Source: DATKLX01 sp035542155 (GTDB lineage: Bacteria; Chloroflexota; Anaerolineae; Anaerolineales; Anaerolineaceae). From it: a stretch of 37,605 nt of DNA. This document shows positions 1 to 8,120 of the stretch, one piece after another. The position numbers and the translations under genes are program-made. Below the pieces are notes generated by a model that was given only the letters and a program-made list of their open reading frames with translations, did no database searches and was not told the origin of the DNA. Position 1 is the stretch's first letter. Every line of letters begins with the position of its first letter. The stretch is from positions 1-37,605 of the forward strand of contig DATKLX010000010.1 in assembly GCA_035542155.1 (NCBI GenBank). Reading direction: 5' to 3'.

Positions 1-1
1 T

Positions 2-400
2 GTGCGCCGCTGGGTAGGACGTTTGGTGCATGAATTGAAAGAGAGCCTGCCGCCCGAATGGGTGGGGATGGCCGAGGAAGTGCGTCAGCTGCTGCGCGAT
101 CTGCCGTTGGAGGGAGACAAGCGCCTGGTGGGGCTGCTGCGTCAACTGCCACCCAGTCAGACCGGGCATTCGGGGAATGAAGCCACTCCCCTGGATCAAT
201 TGCGTCTGCTGATCGTGCGCCTGGCCAACAACTGGGCCCATTTTCGGGTGTTTGACTGGCAGCCGGAGGTGCCCTGGACCAACAACCCCACCGAACAGGT
301 GATTGGAAGAATGAAAATGCGGGCCCGCACGGTGCGGGGGTACAAGACCTGGCCGGGGATGACCAGCGGCTTGATGGTCGCCGGAGTGGGGGTGGCTTAG
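2..400 (+). CDS. IS transposase, C-terminal fragment (5' end outside window)
   Basis: This is the 3' end of a DDE-type insertion-sequence transposase whose start lies before the window. The reading frame is open to the window edge, so the GTG at position 2 is probably not the true start. The last third carries a motif, NNPTEQVIGRMKMR, followed by RTVRGYK, which resembles the final acidic residue region (N..E...K/R) of DDE transposases. About 130 residues are visible. I cannot assign the IS family (ISL3-like or another) from this fragment, and I could not identify a terminal inverted repeat without the other end. It is followed by a hairpin and by the promoter of the next gene, which is not obviously part of the element. 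Confidence 0.7.
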   Translation: MRRWVGRLVHELKESLPPEWVGMAEEVRQLLRDLPLEGDKRLVGLLRQLPPSQTGHSGNEATPLDQLRLLIVRLANNWAHFRVFDWQPEVPWTNNPTEQVIGRMKMRARTVRGYKTWPGMTSGLMVAGVGVA

Positions 401-434
401 CTGAGCATCCTCTTTCAAGGGAGAAAACTGCCTG

Positions 435-455
435 GGCGATTTTGCTAAATTCGCC
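435..455 (+). other. Hairpin just downstream of the transposase
   Basis: The sequence folds as GGCGA-TTT / AAA-TCGCC with one T-T mismatch and a 3-nt loop. It lies 35 bp after the transposase stop codon and has no clear T-run. It could be a weak terminator or part of the IS right end. The sequence does not decide between these. Confidence 0.35.
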
Positions 456-483
456 TACCAATCTTGGGACAAACACCCCACAA

Positions 484-553
484 ATTACATATTGACAAAT
501 TACAATTAAGATATTATACTATTTTGTAATTGAATTACATGTGTTAATGTAAT
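484..553 (+). promoter_or_regulatory. Array of five ATTACA/TGTAAT half-sites (candidate operator)
   Basis: ATTACA occurs at 484-489, 499-504 and 534-539, and its complement TGTAAT at 525-530 and 548-553. The copies at 525-539 form a perfect palindrome with 7-bp arms around one G. The copies at 535-552 form a second inverted pair, TTACAT/ATGTAA, with a 6-bp spacer. The array covers the -35 region and the predicted transcription start of the next gene. That gene encodes a ribbon-helix-helix protein, a family that often binds arrayed short half-sites and represses its own promoter. Autoregulation is inference. Confidence 0.5.
492..520 (+). promoter_or_regulatory. Sigma-70-type promoter for the RHH gene
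   Basis: A perfect -35 TTGACA (492-497) is separated by 17 bp from a -10 TATACT (515-520). The predicted start, near 527, falls inside the palindrome at 525-539. It lies about 40 bp upstream of an AGGAG ribosome-binding site and the ATG at 566. Confidence 0.8.
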
Positions 554-565
554 ACAGGAGAGAAA

Positions 566-1024
566 ATGAGCGAAAATTTTTATACCAATCCCCCGGAAGA
601 TAGCGGGATGAAACCGGCGGATCCCCAGGCCGAGACGGTGAGCGGCGCGCAGGAGATGAACTCCGAAGGTGCGCCGGTTACTCCAGCCGGCGCGAAGACC
701 GCGGGCACAACTGCGAGCGCGCGCCTGGCTTCTGACACGCTCAAGGACGCCCTCAAGTCGGTTGAAAATGTCGGCCAGGTTCTGGGGCAGGCCCTTCAGG
801 GGCGAGGCAATGTGGTGATGGTACGGGTGAACGATGAAACCCTCAAGCACCTGGATATGCTCGTCGAGGCCGAAGTGACCAGGAGCCGCTCTGAGGGCGC
901 CGCGCTGCTGATCAACGAAGGGATCAAGGCCAACCAGGTCCTCTTCTCACAGATCACTGAGATTGCCAACCAGATCAGCGAACTGCGCGCAAAGCTGCGC
1001 GAATCGGTCAAAGCGCAAAAATAA
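566..1024 (+). CDS. Small ribbon-helix-helix-like DNA-binding protein
   Basis: The 152-residue product has a disordered, Pro/Ala/Glu/Thr-rich N-terminus (about 1-55). It is followed by a region that matches the ribbon-helix-helix pattern at about 82-125: a beta strand (VVMVRVND), a helix beginning ETLKHLDMLV, then the turn and second helix around SRSEGAALLINEGI. Residues 124-150 look like a coiled coil that could extend a dimer. AGGAG at 556-560, 5 nt from the ATG, fixes the start. The gene stands alone between its own promoter and terminator. RHH proteins of this type are transcription factors or antitoxins; no toxin partner is present next to it. The exact family is not recognised, and a regulator acting on the ATTACA sites upstream is inferred. 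Confidence 0.75.
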   Translation: MSENFYTNPPEDSGMKPADPQAETVSGAQEMNSEGAPVTPAGAKTAGTTASARLASDTLKDALKSVENVGQVLGQALQGRGNVVMVRVNDETLKHLDMLVEAEVTRSRSEGAALLINEGIKANQVLFSQITEIANQISELRAKLRESVKAQK

Positions 1025-1066
1025 GAAGATTAGCTCCTCAAATCAACCATTAGAAATCTTGCCTTG

Positions 1067-1110
1067 GCCGGATGGATTCGAGCGGAGAATCCATCCGGCT
1101 CTTTGTTTTG
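1067..1110 (+). terminator. Intrinsic terminator after the RHH gene
   Basis: A perfect 13-bp inverted repeat (1067-1079 with 1087-1099, arms GCCGGATGGATTC and its complement) with a 7-nt loop is followed by TCTTTGTTTT. It starts 43 bp after the stop codon. Confidence 0.88.
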
Positions 1111-1136
1111 TGGTTCGCGAAGTTGAGATGTATAAT
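1108..1136 (+). promoter_or_regulatory. Candidate promoter of the REC-TrxR/kinase/cyclase operon
   Basis: A perfect -10 TATAAT (1131-1136) has TTGTGG (1108-1113) 17 bp upstream as a weak -35. The -35 overlaps the T-rich end of the preceding terminator. A 10-bp palindrome GTATTAATAC at 1159-1168 lies in the leader and could be a regulator site. The leader to the ATG at 1233 would be about 90 nt. Confidence 0.5.
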
Positions 1137-1232
1137 TTGTATATTATTGGTTAGATAAGTATTAATACCACTTGCCAATCGGTTGATTGATCTGTTCCTC
1201 GAAAATCGATCCTTTCTGGAGCTGTTGGGCTT

Positions 1233-2894
1233 ATGACCAAACCGGTGATTCTGATTGTGGATGATGACCTCCAGGTGCTCAACGCAGTGGAACGCGACCT
1301 GCGCCTCCACTTTCACGGCGAGTACCGCATTGCCAAGGCGCCCTCAGGTAAGGAAGCCCTGGCGGCAGTCGAGCAGTTCTGGCGCCGTGGGACCCCACTG
1401 GCCTTGATGCTGGTCGACCAGCGCATGCCCGAGATGAGCGGGACCGAGTTTTTGAGCGAAGCTATTAAAATCTTTCCCCAGGCGCGTAAGGTCCTCTTAA
1501 CCGCTTATGCTGATACCCAGGCCGCCATCCAGAGCATCAATGAGATAGGCCTGGATTACTACCTCATGAAGCCCTGGGATCCTCCGGAGTTGCACCTCTT
1601 CCCGGTCCTCGATGATTTGCTCTCCGATTGGCTCGCCAGAGTAACCCTGCCCTACGAAGGGATCCGCGTGGCCGGGACTCTCTGGTCAGCGGCCTGCCAC
1701 GTGGTCAAAGATTTCCTTTCCCGCAACCTGATCCCCTATCAGTGGCTGGATATCGAGGTGGACGAGCAGGCATATAAAATGGTCGTGGAAGCAACTCAAG
1801 GTGATCTGCGCCTGCCGGCAGTCTTTTTCCCGGATGGCAGCGTGCTGGTCGAGCCGGCGCTGCGCGACCTGGCGGAGCGGGTGGGGATGCAAACCAGGCC
1901 AGCGCAGTCCTTCTATGACCTGGCAATCGTCGGCGCCGGGCCGTCCGGGCTGGCCGCTGCGGTATACGGCGCGTCCGAAGGGCTGCGCACCGTAATGATC
2001 GAGCGCGAGGCGGCCGGCGGACAGGCCGGGACCAGCTCACGGATCGATAACTATCTCGGCTTCCCCAACGGTCTGAGCGGAGCCGACCTGACCCGCCGCG
2101 CCGTCGCCCAGGCGCAGCGCTTTGGGGCTGAGATCCTGACCGCCGAAGAAGCCACGGGTGTGGAAGTGGAGGGCGCTTATAAGCTGGTCCACCTGGCTGG
2201 CGGTGGGCAGATCAGTTGTTACGCGCTGCTGATCGCCACCGGGGTTTCGGTGCGCCTGCTGGATGTTCCCGGCGTGGACCGCCTCACCGGGGCCGGGATT
2301 TATTACGGCGCGGCTTTGACCGAGGCGACGTTTTACCGCAAGAAAAACATCTACATCGTCGGTGGGGCGAACTCAGCCGGACAGGCGGCTGTATTTTTCT
2401 CTAATTACGCCAGCACGGTAACCATCCTTGTGCGCGCCAACGACATTACCCCCAGCATGTCCCAATACCTGGTCGACCAGATCCATTCCATCGGGAACAT
2501 TCGCGTGCTGCACACTAGCGAGGTGGTCTCGGCGAGCGGGGATAACCACCTGGAGGGGATCCGCGTCCAGAACCGGGAAACGGGCGTAGAGTCTGAGCTG
2601 CCCGCGGACGCGATGTTCATTTTCATTGGCGCCGCTCCCCGTACCGATATGGTCGCCAGCCAGGTAGAACGCGACCCAACCGGGTTCATCCTGACCGGTC
2701 CAGACCTGTTCCACAATGGGAAATGGCCGCCCGGCTGGACTTTGAAGCGCAACCCGTACCTCCTCGAGACCAGTTGCCCGGGGATTTTCGCCGCCGGCGA
2801 TGTGCGCCACGGCTCGATCAAGCGCGTTGCCTCTGCCGTAGGCGAGGGCTCGGTGACCGTGGCCCTGGTCCACCAGTACTTGAAAACGGTGTAA
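1233..2894 (+). CDS. Response regulator / glutaredoxin-like / thioredoxin-reductase-like fusion lacking the CxxC
   Basis: This 553-residue protein fuses three parts. Residues 1-130 are a receiver domain with acidic residues D10-D12, phospho-acceptor D62 (VDQRMP), T90 and K113. Residues about 145-222 look like a glutaredoxin fold: a helix (VVKDFLSRNL), LDIEVDE, LPAVFFPDG with a possible cis-proline, then LAERVG. SAAC (152-155) stands where the active-site CPYC is expected, so only the second cysteine survives. Residues 228-553 are a thioredoxin-reductase-like flavoprotein with an FAD loop GAGPSG (234-239), GGQAG, an NADPH loop GGANSAG and a second FAD motif AGD (521-523). The redox pair CATC of TrxB aligns with AALT (360-363), so it cannot act as an ordinary thioredoxin reductase. 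It may be an NADPH-dependent flavin output switched by phosphorylation. The kinase gene begins 5 nt after its stop codon. Confidence 0.85.
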   Translation: MTKPVILIVDDDLQVLNAVERDLRLHFHGEYRIAKAPSGKEALAAVEQFWRRGTPLALMLVDQRMPEMSGTEFLSEAIKIFPQARKVLLTAYADTQAAIQSINEIGLDYYLMKPWDPPELHLFPVLDDLLSDWLARVTLPYEGIRVAGTLWSAACHVVKDFLSRNLIPYQWLDIEVDEQAYKMVVEATQGDLRLPAVFFPDGSVLVEPALRDLAERVGMQTRPAQSFYDLAIVGAGPSGLAAAVYGASEGLRTVMIEREAAGGQAGTSSRIDNYLGFPNGLSGADLTRRAVAQAQRFGAEILTAEEATGVEVEGAYKLVHLAGGGQISCYALLIATGVSVRLLDVPGVDRLTGAGIYYGAALTEATFYRKKNIYIVGGANSAGQAAVFFSNYASTVTILVRANDITPSMSQYLVDQIHSIGNIRVLHTSEVVSASGDNHLEGIRVQNRETGVESELPADAMFIFIGAAPRTDMVASQVERDPTGFILTGPDLFHNGKWPPGWTLKRNPYLLETSCPGIFAAGDVRHGSIKRVASAVGEGSVTVALVHQYLKTV

Positions 2895-2899
2895 CCCGT

Positions 2900-4339
2900 A
2901 TGGCTGATCACGTCAATTTCTTACGCAAAGTTCCATTATTCGCGGATCTCCCCCTGCCCGACCTGGTGCGCCTGTGTGGCATGGTCGAAGAGGTGCATTT
3001 GCCGGCCGGCGAGTTGCTTTTCGTGGAAGGGAGCCTGGGCCAGAAAGCCTACGTGATCCGCGAAGGCCAGGTAGAAATCTATAAGACTGCTAACGGCAAG
3101 CAGGTTCAGCTCGCGGTGCGCCAGCCTGGTGACGTGATCGGCGAGATGGCCCTGCTCGTGGCTGCCCCGCGCAGTGCCAGCGGCCGCGCGCTGACCGACA
3201 GCTTCCTCATCGCCCTCAGCGCGGAACAGTTGAACGAACTGCTCGATACCAGCCCTAAGGCAGCCCGCACTCTTTTGCATACCATCACCTCACGGCTGAG
3301 CTCAATGGAGATGCTCCTGCGTCAGAATGAGAAAATGGCCGCCCTGGGGACCTTTACAGCGGGGATCGCCCATGAGTTGAACAACCCGTCCTCGGCCGTC
3401 AGCCGTGGGGTAGAGCAGCTTGGGTCCGTGGTCGATCGCTTCCAGCGCAGCCAGTGGGCCTGGATGCGGCTGGACATTTCACCGGAACAGGCCAGCTACC
3501 TGGATGAGATCCGCCAGCGCGGTCGCCAGCAAGCCCTCTCCCCCGGGCAACTCGACCTGGTGACCCGCGGCGACCAGGAAGCCGATCTGGAGGACTGGCT
3601 CGACGAGAACAAGGTCGAGGACGCGTGGGAGCTGGCTCCCCAGTTGGTGAACCTGGGTTACGATACGGCTTTCCTGGATGAGCTGCGCGAGCGGCTGCCC
3701 GCTGACGGCCTGCCTGTGTTTCTGCACTGGATTGTGGATGAGGCCACGCTGTTTAACCTCCTCCACGAGATCGGGCAGGGAGCCACCCGGATGCAGGAAA
3801 TCATCAAGGCGCTCAAATCGTACGCCTATCTCGACCAGGCCCCGATCCAGGCTGTGGATATCCACGAAGGTCTGGACAATACCCTGGTTATTCTGCGCCA
3901 CAAGCTCAAGCAGGGAGTCGAGATCATTCGGGAATACGACCCACAACTGCCGCGCATCCAGGCCTATGGCAGCGAGCTGAACCAGGTCTGGACGAACATC
4001 ATCGATAATGCGGTCGACGCGATGGAGGGGAAAGGCCGGATCACCCTGCGCACGGCCTATCGCGATCCCTGGCTCGTGGTCGAGATCGAGGACAACGGGC
4101 CAGGCATCCTCGCCGAGGTGCAAGGAAAAATTTTCGACCCCTTCTTTACCACCAAGCCGCTGGGAAAGGGCACCGGGCTGGGCCTCAATATCAGCTACAA
4201 CATCGTCCACAAGCATTTTGGCGATATCACCGTCGATTCTCGCCCCGGAAAAACTCGTTTTGTCATTCATCTCCCGGTCAACTTTGAAGAAGCCCGGGTA
4301 AAATCCGGAGCGAGCCAGCCGCAGTCGGAGCGCTCATGA
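2900..4339 (+). CDS. Histidine kinase with N-terminal cyclic-nucleotide-binding domain
   Basis: The 479-residue protein begins at the ATG 5 nt after the previous stop codon; longer in-frame starts overlap the upstream gene without support. Residues 5-130 are a CRP/PKA-type cNMP-binding domain with the phosphate-binding cassette G81-E82-M-A-L-L...P-R91-S-A intact, so real nucleotide binding is plausible. The H-box is AGIAHELNNP with His158, followed by an unusually long helical insertion (about 180-295). The ATP-binding domain has the N-box at N370, DNGPG (398-402), FDPFFTTKP and GTGLGL (425-430). No membrane segment is visible, so it is probably cytosolic. The likely partner is the receiver domain of the upstream fusion. 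The stop codon overlaps the next gene's start (ATGA), and that gene encodes a nucleotide cyclase. Confidence 0.88.
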   Translation: MADHVNFLRKVPLFADLPLPDLVRLCGMVEEVHLPAGELLFVEGSLGQKAYVIREGQVEIYKTANGKQVQLAVRQPGDVIGEMALLVAAPRSASGRALTDSFLIALSAEQLNELLDTSPKAARTLLHTITSRLSSMEMLLRQNEKMAALGTFTAGIAHELNNPSSAVSRGVEQLGSVVDRFQRSQWAWMRLDISPEQASYLDEIRQRGRQQALSPGQLDLVTRGDQEADLEDWLDENKVEDAWELAPQLVNLGYDTAFLDELRERLPADGLPVFLHWIVDEATLFNLLHEIGQGATRMQEIIKALKSYAYLDQAPIQAVDIHEGLDNTLVILRHKLKQGVEIIREYDPQLPRIQAYGSELNQVWTNIIDNAVDAMEGKGRITLRTAYRDPWLVVEIEDNGPGILAEVQGKIFDPFFTTKPLGKGTGLGLNISYNIVHKHFGDITVDSRPGKTRFVIHLPVNFEEARVKSGASQPQSERS

Positions 4340-7300
4340 TTTGTCCCAACTGCTCTCACATCAACCCGAATGACGCCCGCTTCTGCCAGAACTGCGGCAA
4401 GCCGCTCGAACGCGCCTGCCCGAACTGCTCCACTCTCAACGGATTGGAGGCGCGGTTCTGCAAGAACTGCGGCACGGCGCTGGTCGGCGAGGTGGGAAGA
4501 AATGAGTCCCAGAAGACTGCCCCATCATCTCGGCAGGTTGCCGGGCCGACGGGGATCCGCGAAAGGCGGCTGGTAACCATCCTCTTCACCGACGTGGTCG
4601 GCTCTACCAGCCTGGCGGAACAGATGGACCCGGAAGAATGGGCCGGGATCATGGACCAGGCGTTCAAGCGGATGGTCGCGGTGATCCAGCGCTACGAAGG
4701 GAAAATCGCCCGGTTGATGGGTGATGCGCTGTTGGTGTTTTTCGGCGCTCCCGTCGCCCACGAAGACGATCCCCTGCGGGCAGCAGCGGCCGCGTTGGAC
4801 CTGATCCAGATGGTGCGGGGCTTTGCCGATGAGCTACGTGTCCAGTATGGTATCGATTTTGCTGTCCGGGTGGGTTTGAATACGGGACCGGTCGTGGTGG
4901 GTGACGTGGGCAGCAGCCAGGTGTTCGAATATACCGCCATGGGCGATGCGGTCAACCTGGCAGCCCGCATGCAGACGGCCGCCCGGCCGATGAGCGTGTT
5001 CCTCTCAGAAAATACCTACCGCTTTCTGGAACAGGCCTACACCTGTAAGGATTTGGGGCAGATCGCGGTCAAGGGCAAAGCCGAGCCGGTCCACATCTAC
5101 GAACTGGTAGCACCCGCGGAGATTACCGGACCACGGCGTCCTCGTCGCGGCGGTCGCAGCGAGTTAGTCGGCCGGGATGAGGAGCTATTCACCCTCCTAG
5201 AGCTCAGCCAGGCGCTGACCGCGGGCCTGGGAAGGGCTGCCCTGATCAGTGGAGAGCCGGGGATTGGGAAATCCCGTCTACTTGCCGAATGGAAAGAGCG
5301 CCTGCAACGAGGCCAGGAGGCGGGCCAGTATAACTTACGCTGGGGGGAGGGCCGCTGTCTCTCCTATGGTCGCAATCTGGCCTATCACCTCGTTATTGAT
5401 CTGACCAAATCCTTACTCGATCTGCCGGCAGAGGACGATGCGGCGACCCACCTGGTAACGCTCCAGCATACCTGCCAGGAATTATTCGGTGCATCAGCCG
5501 CGGCGGAGGTATTTCCTTACCTGGCCCACCTTCTGGGTCTTCCTCTCGAAGAAGCTAAGGCGGTGAAGGTGCGCAACCTGGATCCACTGGCCATGCGCGA
5601 GCATTACTTCGAATCGCTGCGCTTGCTGCTCAGCCGCCTGGTCGAGCGCCAGCCTTTAATTTTGGTCCTCGAGGATCTCCATTGGGTGGACCCATCTTCT
5701 GTCGATCTGCTCACCCAGTTCCTACCCCTGGCGGTCGGGGCACCGGTTCTGTTCTGCTTGGTCACCCGGCCGGAGAGGGGCACCCCGGCCTGGCGGCTGA
5801 TATCTGAGACGCGCCAGCAAACCGGGATGAGCCTGACCGAAATTCACCTCAAAGCCTTATCGAATGCCTCCAGTGACCGCCTGATCTCCAACCTACTGGA
5901 TTCGGTACCGCTGCCAGTCCAACTGCAGCGCTTGATTCTCGAGAAAGCGGGTGGGAACCCGCTTTTTGTGGAGGAGCTGGTTCAGATGCTGCTCGAGCGT
6001 GAGATCCTGGTGCGCGATGGGCGCGGGTGGCGGATGGCTCGTTCCCTCGAAAATATCGATATACCTGACAGCCTGCAGAGCCTGCTCCTGGCGCGCATCG
6101 ACCAGCTCCCCGATGAAGCCAGAAGGACATTGAAAGTGGCCACGGTGATTGGGCGGCAGTTCCCGGTCCGGGTCCTAGAGGAGGTTAGAAAATCAGCATC
6201 CCTGCGGGAACAACTGGCGGCATTGGAAGCGGTGGGGCTGCTGTCCCTGGCGCAAACCCATCCCGAGATCGAATATCTCTTTCGCCACACGCTGATCCAG
6301 GAGGCAGCTTACGACTCGCTGTTGAAAAGCGAGCGCAGCCAGCTTCACCTGGCAGTCGGTGGGGCCCTGGAAAAGCTATACCCGGACCGGCAGGAGGAGC
6401 TTGCTTTGCGCTTGGGTGAGCATTTCTGGCAGGCCGGTGAGCGAATCCGGGCTGGAGCGCATTTCCGCCGGGCCGCGGAGAGGGCTGCCCGGACTTATGC
6501 GAATGAGGAAGCGATCGAAAGCTATTCTCGCGCCGCGGAGGGAGCTGCAGACCCGATATCCCGGGCGGAAATATTGCGCGCCCGCGGGCTGCTCTACGAG
6601 ACGCAGGGAAAGTTTGAGAAAGCGCAGGGCGACCAGGAAGCGGCCCTGGAGCTCTCGCGCACCGGGAAAGATGCTCTCGGGGAGTGGGCAGCGCTTTCAA
6701 ACCTGGGGATGCTCTGGGCTGCGCGCGATTATCGCCTGACAGCCGATTACTACCAACAGGCCCTGGAAATCGCCCGCGCCCAGGGAGACGGTCTCCTCCT
6801 GGCCCGCAGTCTGAACAACCTTGGGAATTACCATATAAACATCGAGGAACCCAAGGCGTCCAATCGCTACCACCTCGAGGCCATAGCGATTTTTGCGAAA
6901 GCCGATCACATACGCGGGCTGGCAGAAACGGTCGACTTTCTTGCCATGGCGAACACCCTCGGCAGCGACGCCTTGAGCGGCTGGCTGTACTGCCGGCAAT
7001 CCATCGAGCTAAATGAAGAGCTGGGCAACCGCCACGGGCTGTCGTCCTCGCTCAGCTTGAGCGCCTTGCTCAGCCCGAATTACCAGACCGATACACTGGT
7101 TTTGCCACGTTTGACCACGGGCGAAAGTATTGAGCTGGGGAAGAGGGGCTATGCGGTCGCAGCCGAGATCGGGTGGCGGGCCGGTGAAATCTTCAGCCTC
7201 GGGAGCCTGGTGTTTTGCCAGACGGCCGCGGGGAATTTCCATGAAGCGTTGGAAAACGGAATCCGGGCCAGATCGATGGCGCGCGAGATCCGCCACCAGC

Positions 7301-7995
7301 AGTGGGAAATTCTCGCCTGCCAGGGCGCCGGCGCTCTCCACCTGGAAATTTGCGACCTGGAAGGGGCAAGGAAGCTCTTGGAGGATGGGCATACCCTGGC
7401 GATCAGAAACAATTCGGGACACTGGTTTCATTCCTTGGGCGGCCTCCTGATGAGCACCCTGATCCAGATGGGAGATTTACAGTCGGCCCGGTCTCTGGAC
7501 GCTACTTTGTTAGAGGAGAACGCCCCCGTCCAGACGATCGGCGAGCGCCTGATCTGGTGCGCGCGGGCCGAGCTGGCCCTGGCCGAAAACCGGGTTCCTC
7601 AGGCGTTGGAGATCGTCAGCCGGCTGATCCAGGAGGCGCCCAATTGCGGCCAGGGGGTGATGATCCGGGTCTGGCAGATCAAAGGGGATGCGCTGGCTCG
7701 CTTTGCCGACACGTGCGCCGATGCGGAGGAGCGCGAGCGGCAGATGGAAAGAGCCTGGGCCGCCTACCAGGAAGCTTTGGAAGAGGCTGAGGCGCTTCAT
7801 TACCGCTCCAGGCAGTGGAAAATTCGCCAGGATCTCGCCCGTGCGTGCTCTGCCCTGGGGAAAAAAGACGAGGCAAAACAGGCCTGGAGCACAGCGCGGG
7901 AAGAGGTTCTGGAGCTGTCCGCGGCGATCCCGGATGAAGGTTTGAAGGCTCAGTATCTCAGCCGGGCCCTGCAGGGGATGCCAGAGCTGCCGTAA
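4336..7995 (+). CDS. Zinc-ribbon / class III nucleotide cyclase / AAA-type ATPase / TPR protein
   Basis: This 1219-residue protein has two zinc ribbons at the N-terminus (Cys 3, 6, 17, 20 and 28, 31, 42, 45). A class III adenylate/guanylate cyclase domain follows (about 75-260) with metal-binding D86 (FTDVVGST) and D130 (MGDALL), and the VNLAAR motif with N207 and R211. The residue often used by the family to recognise the base (K in xxK..GD) is Arg126 here. A STAND-like ATPase domain follows, with Walker A GEPGIGKS (306-313) and Walker B near LILVLEDLHWVD (441-452). The C-terminal half (about 690-1200) is helical with TPR-like repeats. It would make cAMP or cGMP under control of the ATPase/TPR sensor, which could feed the cNMP-binding kinase encoded just upstream. 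The zinc ribbons may serve as protein contacts. A strong hairpin follows the stop codon. Confidence 0.88.
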   Translation: MICPNCSHINPNDARFCQNCGKPLERACPNCSTLNGLEARFCKNCGTALVGEVGRNESQKTAPSSRQVAGPTGIRERRLVTILFTDVVGSTSLAEQMDPEEWAGIMDQAFKRMVAVIQRYEGKIARLMGDALLVFFGAPVAHEDDPLRAAAAALDLIQMVRGFADELRVQYGIDFAVRVGLNTGPVVVGDVGSSQVFEYTAMGDAVNLAARMQTAARPMSVFLSENTYRFLEQAYTCKDLGQIAVKGKAEPVHIYELVAPAEITGPRRPRRGGRSELVGRDEELFTLLELSQALTAGLGRAALISGEPGIGKSRLLAEWKERLQRGQEAGQYNLRWGEGRCLSYGRNLAYHLVIDLTKSLLDLPAEDDAATHLVTLQHTCQELFGASAAAEVFPYLAHLLGLPLEEAKAVKVRNLDPLAMREHYFESLRLLLSRLVERQPLILVLEDLHWVDPSSVDLLTQFLPLAVGAPVLFCLVTRPERGTPAWRLISETRQQTGMSLTEIHLKALSNASSDRLISNLLDSVPLPVQLQRLILEKAGGNPLFVEELVQMLLEREILVRDGRGWRMARSLENIDIPDSLQSLLLARIDQLPDEARRTLKVATVIGRQFPVRVLEEVRKSASLREQLAALEAVGLLSLAQTHPEIEYLFRHTLIQEAAYDSLLKSERSQLHLAVGGALEKLYPDRQEELALRLGEHFWQAGERIRAGAHFRRAAERAARTYANEEAIESYSRAAEGAADPISRAEILRARGLLYETQGKFEKAQGDQEAALELSRTGKDALGEWAALSNLGMLWAARDYRLTADYYQQALEIARAQGDGLLLARSLNNLGNYHINIEEPKASNRYHLEAIAIFAKADHIRGLAETVDFLAMANTLGSDALSGWLYCRQSIELNEELGNRHGLSSSLSLSALLSPNYQTDTLVLPRLTTGESIELGKRGYAVAAEIGWRAGEIFSLGSLVFCQTAAGNFHEALENGIRARSMAREIRHQQWEILACQGAGALHLEICDLEGARKLLEDGHTLAIRNNSGHWFHSLGGLLMSTLIQMGDLQSARSLDATLLEENAPVQTIGERLIWCARAELALAENRVPQALEIVSRLIQEAPNCGQGVMIRVWQIKGDALARFADTCADAEERERQMERAWAAYQEALEEAEALHYRSRQWKIRQDLARACSALGKKDEAKQAWSTAREEVLELSAAIPDEGLKAQYLSRALQGMPELP

Positions 7996-8028
7996 GGCGG
8001 GCAATTCAGCCAGGCGGTTGTAGAGATG

Positions 8029-8074
8029 AAATTGCAAAGCCGGGGTGCACGACCCCCGGCTTTGCAATTTCTAT
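8029..8074 (+). terminator. Strong inverted repeat ending the signalling operon
   Basis: A perfect 17-bp inverted repeat (8029-8045 with 8054-8070) around an 8-nt loop lies 33 bp after the cyclase stop codon. The T-run is poor (the right arm ends in TTT, then CTAT), so it is a stable terminator-like hairpin rather than a textbook one. Confidence 0.75.
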
Positions 8075-8120
8075 ATGCGGACGATAGTGAGCCATGAAAT
8101 CGGGAGAAAGCCTGCTCCCA

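Noticed and set aside
401..483. Right terminal inverted repeat of the insertion sequence
   Set aside because: The left end lies outside the window, so no pair can be compared. Only a local hairpin at 435-455 can be stated.
566..1024. Toxin-antitoxin module
   Set aside because: The RHH-like protein is compatible with an antitoxin, but the next gene after the terminator is a receiver-flavoprotein and no small toxin frame is present.
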